From the NCBI GenBank assembly GCA_937988695.1, contig CALKHM010000004.1, positions 1 through 6,753 of the forward strand: DNA of 6,753 nt, written 5' to 3'. Shown piece after piece: positions 5,295 through 6,753 of this stretch. The notes under the pieces were generated by a model. It made no database searches and was not told where the DNA came from. It saw nothing but the letters and a program-made list of their open reading frames with translations. Numbering within the stretch: position 1 is the stretch's first letter; each line of letters begins with the position of its first letter. The translations under genes were made by a program, and so were the position numbers. The stretch is from an uncultured Microbacterium sp. (lineage in GTDB: Bacteria > Actinomycetota > Actinomycetes > Actinomycetales > Microbacteriaceae).

Positions 5295-6065
5295 TCACCT
5301 CCCGGAGATTCGCCGTGCCAGCTCGTGCGCGGCCGCGGCGACCGCGTCGACGAGGGATGCCGCGTCCCGGCCGGCGCGGTCGGGCCAGGTCACGGCGATC
5401 GCGGCGGCCGGCCACCCGGCGTGGTCGGTCACGGCGACGCCCACCGACTGCATGCCGAGCGTGACCTCGCCGTCCTCGGTCGCGAATCCGTCAGCGCGAA
5501 TGTGCCGCAGCAGCTCACGCAGCGCGGTCGGAGAGCTCGGCCCGGTGCCGGTGCGATCGGCGAACGTCGCGGCATCCGGATACAGCGCACGCACCTGTTC
5601 CCGCGGCAGCGCCGCCAGCATCGCGCGTCCGGTCGCGGTCAGGTGCGCGGGAAGGCGCACCCCCACGTCGGTGACCAGCGCCGGACGCCGCGGGGCGCGT
5701 TCCTCGACGATGTACAGCACGTCGCGACCGGTCATCACGGCCAGGTGCGCGCTCTCGCCGATGCGGTCGACGAGGGCGGCCACCAAGGGGCGGCCGAGCC
5801 GGGCCAGCGGCTCCTGACGGGCGTATCCGCCGGCGAGCTCGAACGCCGCGGTGCCCAGCCCCCAGCGATGCTCGCGCTCCAGGTGCACGGCGAAGCCATG
5901 CGCGGTCAGGGTGCGCAGCAGGAAGTACACGGTCGACCGCGGCAGGCCGAGCTGCGTCGCGATCGTGCGGGCGGCGACCGGTCCGCGCTGGTGCGCGAGG
6001 AATGTGAGGATCCGCAGCGTCTGGTCGGCGGCCGGTACCTGAGGTGAGTCTGAGATCACAGACAC
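5295..6065 (-). CDS. IclR-family transcriptional regulator, probable regulator of histidine utilisation
   Basis: 256 residues from the chosen GTG, the usual IclR size. Residues about 13-70 form the winged helix-turn-helix (DQTLRILTFLAHQRGPV, ARTIATQLGLPRSTVYFLL as recognition region, wing ending RWGLG). Residues about 75-250 form the ligand-binding domain, with the hallmark LPAHLTATGRAMLA at 138-151 and the GVAVTD/AAIAVTWP strands near 209-228. It is divergent from hutH, and IclR proteins (HutR) are known to control hut genes in Corynebacterium, so control of hutH is the leading inference. The start is uncertain: GTG at 6065, GTG at 6059 (with CATCCT at leaderless spacing) or ATG at 6119, which overlaps the hutH ATG on the other strand and would add 18 residues outside the family domain. 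A strong palindrome covers the GTG candidates, suggesting autoregulation. Confidence 0.9.
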   Translation of the reverse strand: MSVISDSPQVPAADQTLRILTFLAHQRGPVAARTIATQLGLPRSTVYFLLRTLTAHGFAVHLEREHRWGLGTAAFELAGGYARQEPLARLGRPLVAALVDRIGESAHLAVMTGRDVLYIVEERAPRRPALVTDVGVRLPAHLTATGRAMLAALPREQVRALYPDAATFADRTGTGPSSPTALRELLRHIRADGFATEDGEVTLGMQSVGVAVTDHAGWPAAAIAVTWPDRAGRDAASLVDAVAAAAHELARRISGR

Positions 6066-6066
6066 A
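6045..6066. promoter_or_regulatory. Palindromic operator candidate in the IclR-hutH divergent region
   Basis: A 22-bp palindrome with 18 symmetric positions, core GTCTGAGATCACAGAC at 6048-6063. It overlaps both GTG start candidates of the IclR gene and lies 52 bp upstream of the hutH start. Its TCTG-N-AT-N-CAGA framework resembles the TCTGwwATwCCAGA motif I recall for corynebacterial HutR, at 11 of 14 positions. Binding by the adjacent IclR protein is inference. Confidence 0.6.
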
Positions 6067-6082
6067 GGATGCCACAGGCCAC

Positions 6083-6111
6083 TTCTCGGCGGGCAGTCGA
6101 CGGTGTGGAAT
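6083..6111 (+). promoter_or_regulatory. hutH promoter, leaderless type
   Basis: TGGAAT (6106-6111, 4 of 6 to TATAAT) ends exactly 7 nt before the A of the ATG at 6118. A weak -35, TTCTCG at 6083-6088, is 17 bp upstream. There is no Shine-Dalgarno before the ATG, so transcription probably starts at the start codon. Confidence 0.5.
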
Positions 6112-6117
6112 CGGGAC

Positions 6118-6753
6118 ATGACCACTTCTCGTTCCGTGACCGTCGGCGCCGCCCCGCTCACGCCCGCCGAGGTCGTCGCCGTGGCACGCCACGCCGCCCG
6201 TGTCGAGATCGATCCCGCCGCTCGGGAGCGGGTCGTCGCCTCGCGCGCGCTCATCGAACGTCTGGCCGATGACCCCGCGCCCCATTACGGCGTTTCGACC
6301 GGGTTCGGCGCCCTGGCCACGACGTTCATCGCGCCCGAGCGCCGCCGCCAGCTGCAGGCGAGCCTCATCCGCTCGCATGCCGCCGGCACCGGTGCCGAGG
6401 TCGAAGACGAGGTCGTGCGCGCCCTGCAGGTGCTGCGCCTGCAGACTCTGGCCAGCGGACGTACCGGTGTGCGCCCCGAGGTCGTCGAGACGTACGCGGC
6501 GCTCCTGAACGCCGGCATCGTCCCGATCGTGCGCGAGTACGGCTCGCTCGGATGCTCGGGAGATCTCGCCCCGCTCGCGCACATCGCGCTGGCGACCATG
6601 GGCGAGGGCGAGGTGCGGGTGGGCGGACAGAAGCAGGATGCCGCAGCGGCGCTGGCCGCCGCATCCCTGGCTCCGCTCGTCCTGGCCGAGAAGGAGGGGC
6701 TGGCGCTGATCAACGGCACCGACGGCATGCTCGGCATGCTGGTGCTGGCCCTC
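6118..6753 (+). CDS. hutH: Histidine ammonia-lyase, N-terminal 212 residues, cut by window edge
   Basis: Deaminates L-histidine to urocanate and ammonia, the first step of histidine degradation. YGVSTGFGALAT at 57-68 holds the catalytic tyrosine Y57. RSHAAGTG (85-92) and LASGRTGVRPE (111-121) follow, and GSLGCSGDLAPLAH at 142-155 contains the triad C146-S147-G148 that cyclises to the MIO prosthetic group. LINGTDGMLGML (198-209) gives the conserved N200. Cys replaces the more familiar Ala of the triad, as I recall for Streptomyces HutH, so this is normal for actinobacteria. The full protein should be about 510-520 residues, so roughly 60% lies beyond the edge. The ATG is supported by a leaderless-type -10 and by family alignment. 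Other hut genes would be expected downstream but are not visible. Confidence 0.96.
   Translation, partial: MTTSRSVTVGAAPLTPAEVVAVARHAARVEIDPAARERVVASRALIERLADDPAPHYGVSTGFGALATTFIAPERRRQLQASLIRSHAAGTGAEVEDEVVRALQVLRLQTLASGRTGVRPEVVETYAALLNAGIVPIVREYGSLGCSGDLAPLAHIALATMGEGEVRVGGQKQDAAAALAAASLAPLVLAEKEGLALINGTDGMLGMLVLAL

Noticed and set aside
5064..6047. Plus-strand open frame of over 300 codons opposite the IclR gene
   Set aside because: It overlaps the flavin protein and lies antisense to a clear IclR protein; the composition is that of a shadow frame.
6117..6120. Start-to-start overlap of the IclR gene and hutH at the shared CATG
   Set aside because: The ATG at 6119 on the minus strand would add 18 residues outside the IclR domain and put the regulator start inside hutH; the downstream GTG codons fit family length better. 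It remains possible.
6553..6561. Cys-Ser-Gly instead of Ala-Ser-Gly in the MIO triad of HutH as an anomaly
   Set aside because: From memory, Streptomyces HutH has the same GSLGCSGDLAPL context, so this is the usual actinobacterial form.

Overview
The window is about 70% G+C, with strong third-position G/C preference, frequent GTG starts and gene families typical of actinobacteria. Gene content, the many GGATGC/GCATCC hexamers and the mixture of leaderless and Shine-Dalgarno starts suggest a Microbacteriaceae genome, perhaps Microbacterium. That placement is an inference from sequence style, not a search result.

Layout. Positions 1-2762 carry two minus-strand genes. A leucine/valine-type amino acid dehydrogenase (1695-2762) is followed, after a 132-bp gap with a hairpin, by a 4-coumarate-CoA-ligase-like acyl-CoA synthetase (1-1562) that runs off the left edge just past its catalytic lysine. 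A 402-bp divergent intergenic region (2763-3164) holds iterated GTGAGCTC motifs, a small hairpin and three tandem 35-bp repeats. Positions 3165-5194 carry three plus-strand genes: an AbiEi-like winged helix fused to a DUF559 nuclease-like domain, a YbaK-family trans-editing-type protein, and a short flavin split-barrel (pyridoxamine-phosphate-oxidase-like) protein. Each of the three has a -10-like hexamer placed for leaderless transcription, and the two gaps between them carry long inverted repeats. Positions 5295-6753 hold an IclR regulator (minus strand) divergent from the first 212 codons of histidine ammonia-lyase, hutH, which runs off the right edge.

Functional picture. The right end looks like the start of a histidine-utilisation locus. 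The IclR gene is probably its regulator, and a near-perfect palindrome lies over the IclR start. The left end holds two catabolic enzymes, branched-chain amino acid deamination and carboxylic acid activation, with no proof that they share a pathway. The middle genes look like single-gene transcription units of unlinked function.

I found no convincing new multi-gene system. The most interesting signals are non-coding: the IclR-linked palindrome, the 27-bp inverted repeat over the end of the DUF559 gene, the tandem repeats upstream of the dehydrogenase, and the uniform leaderless arrangement of all four plus-strand genes.
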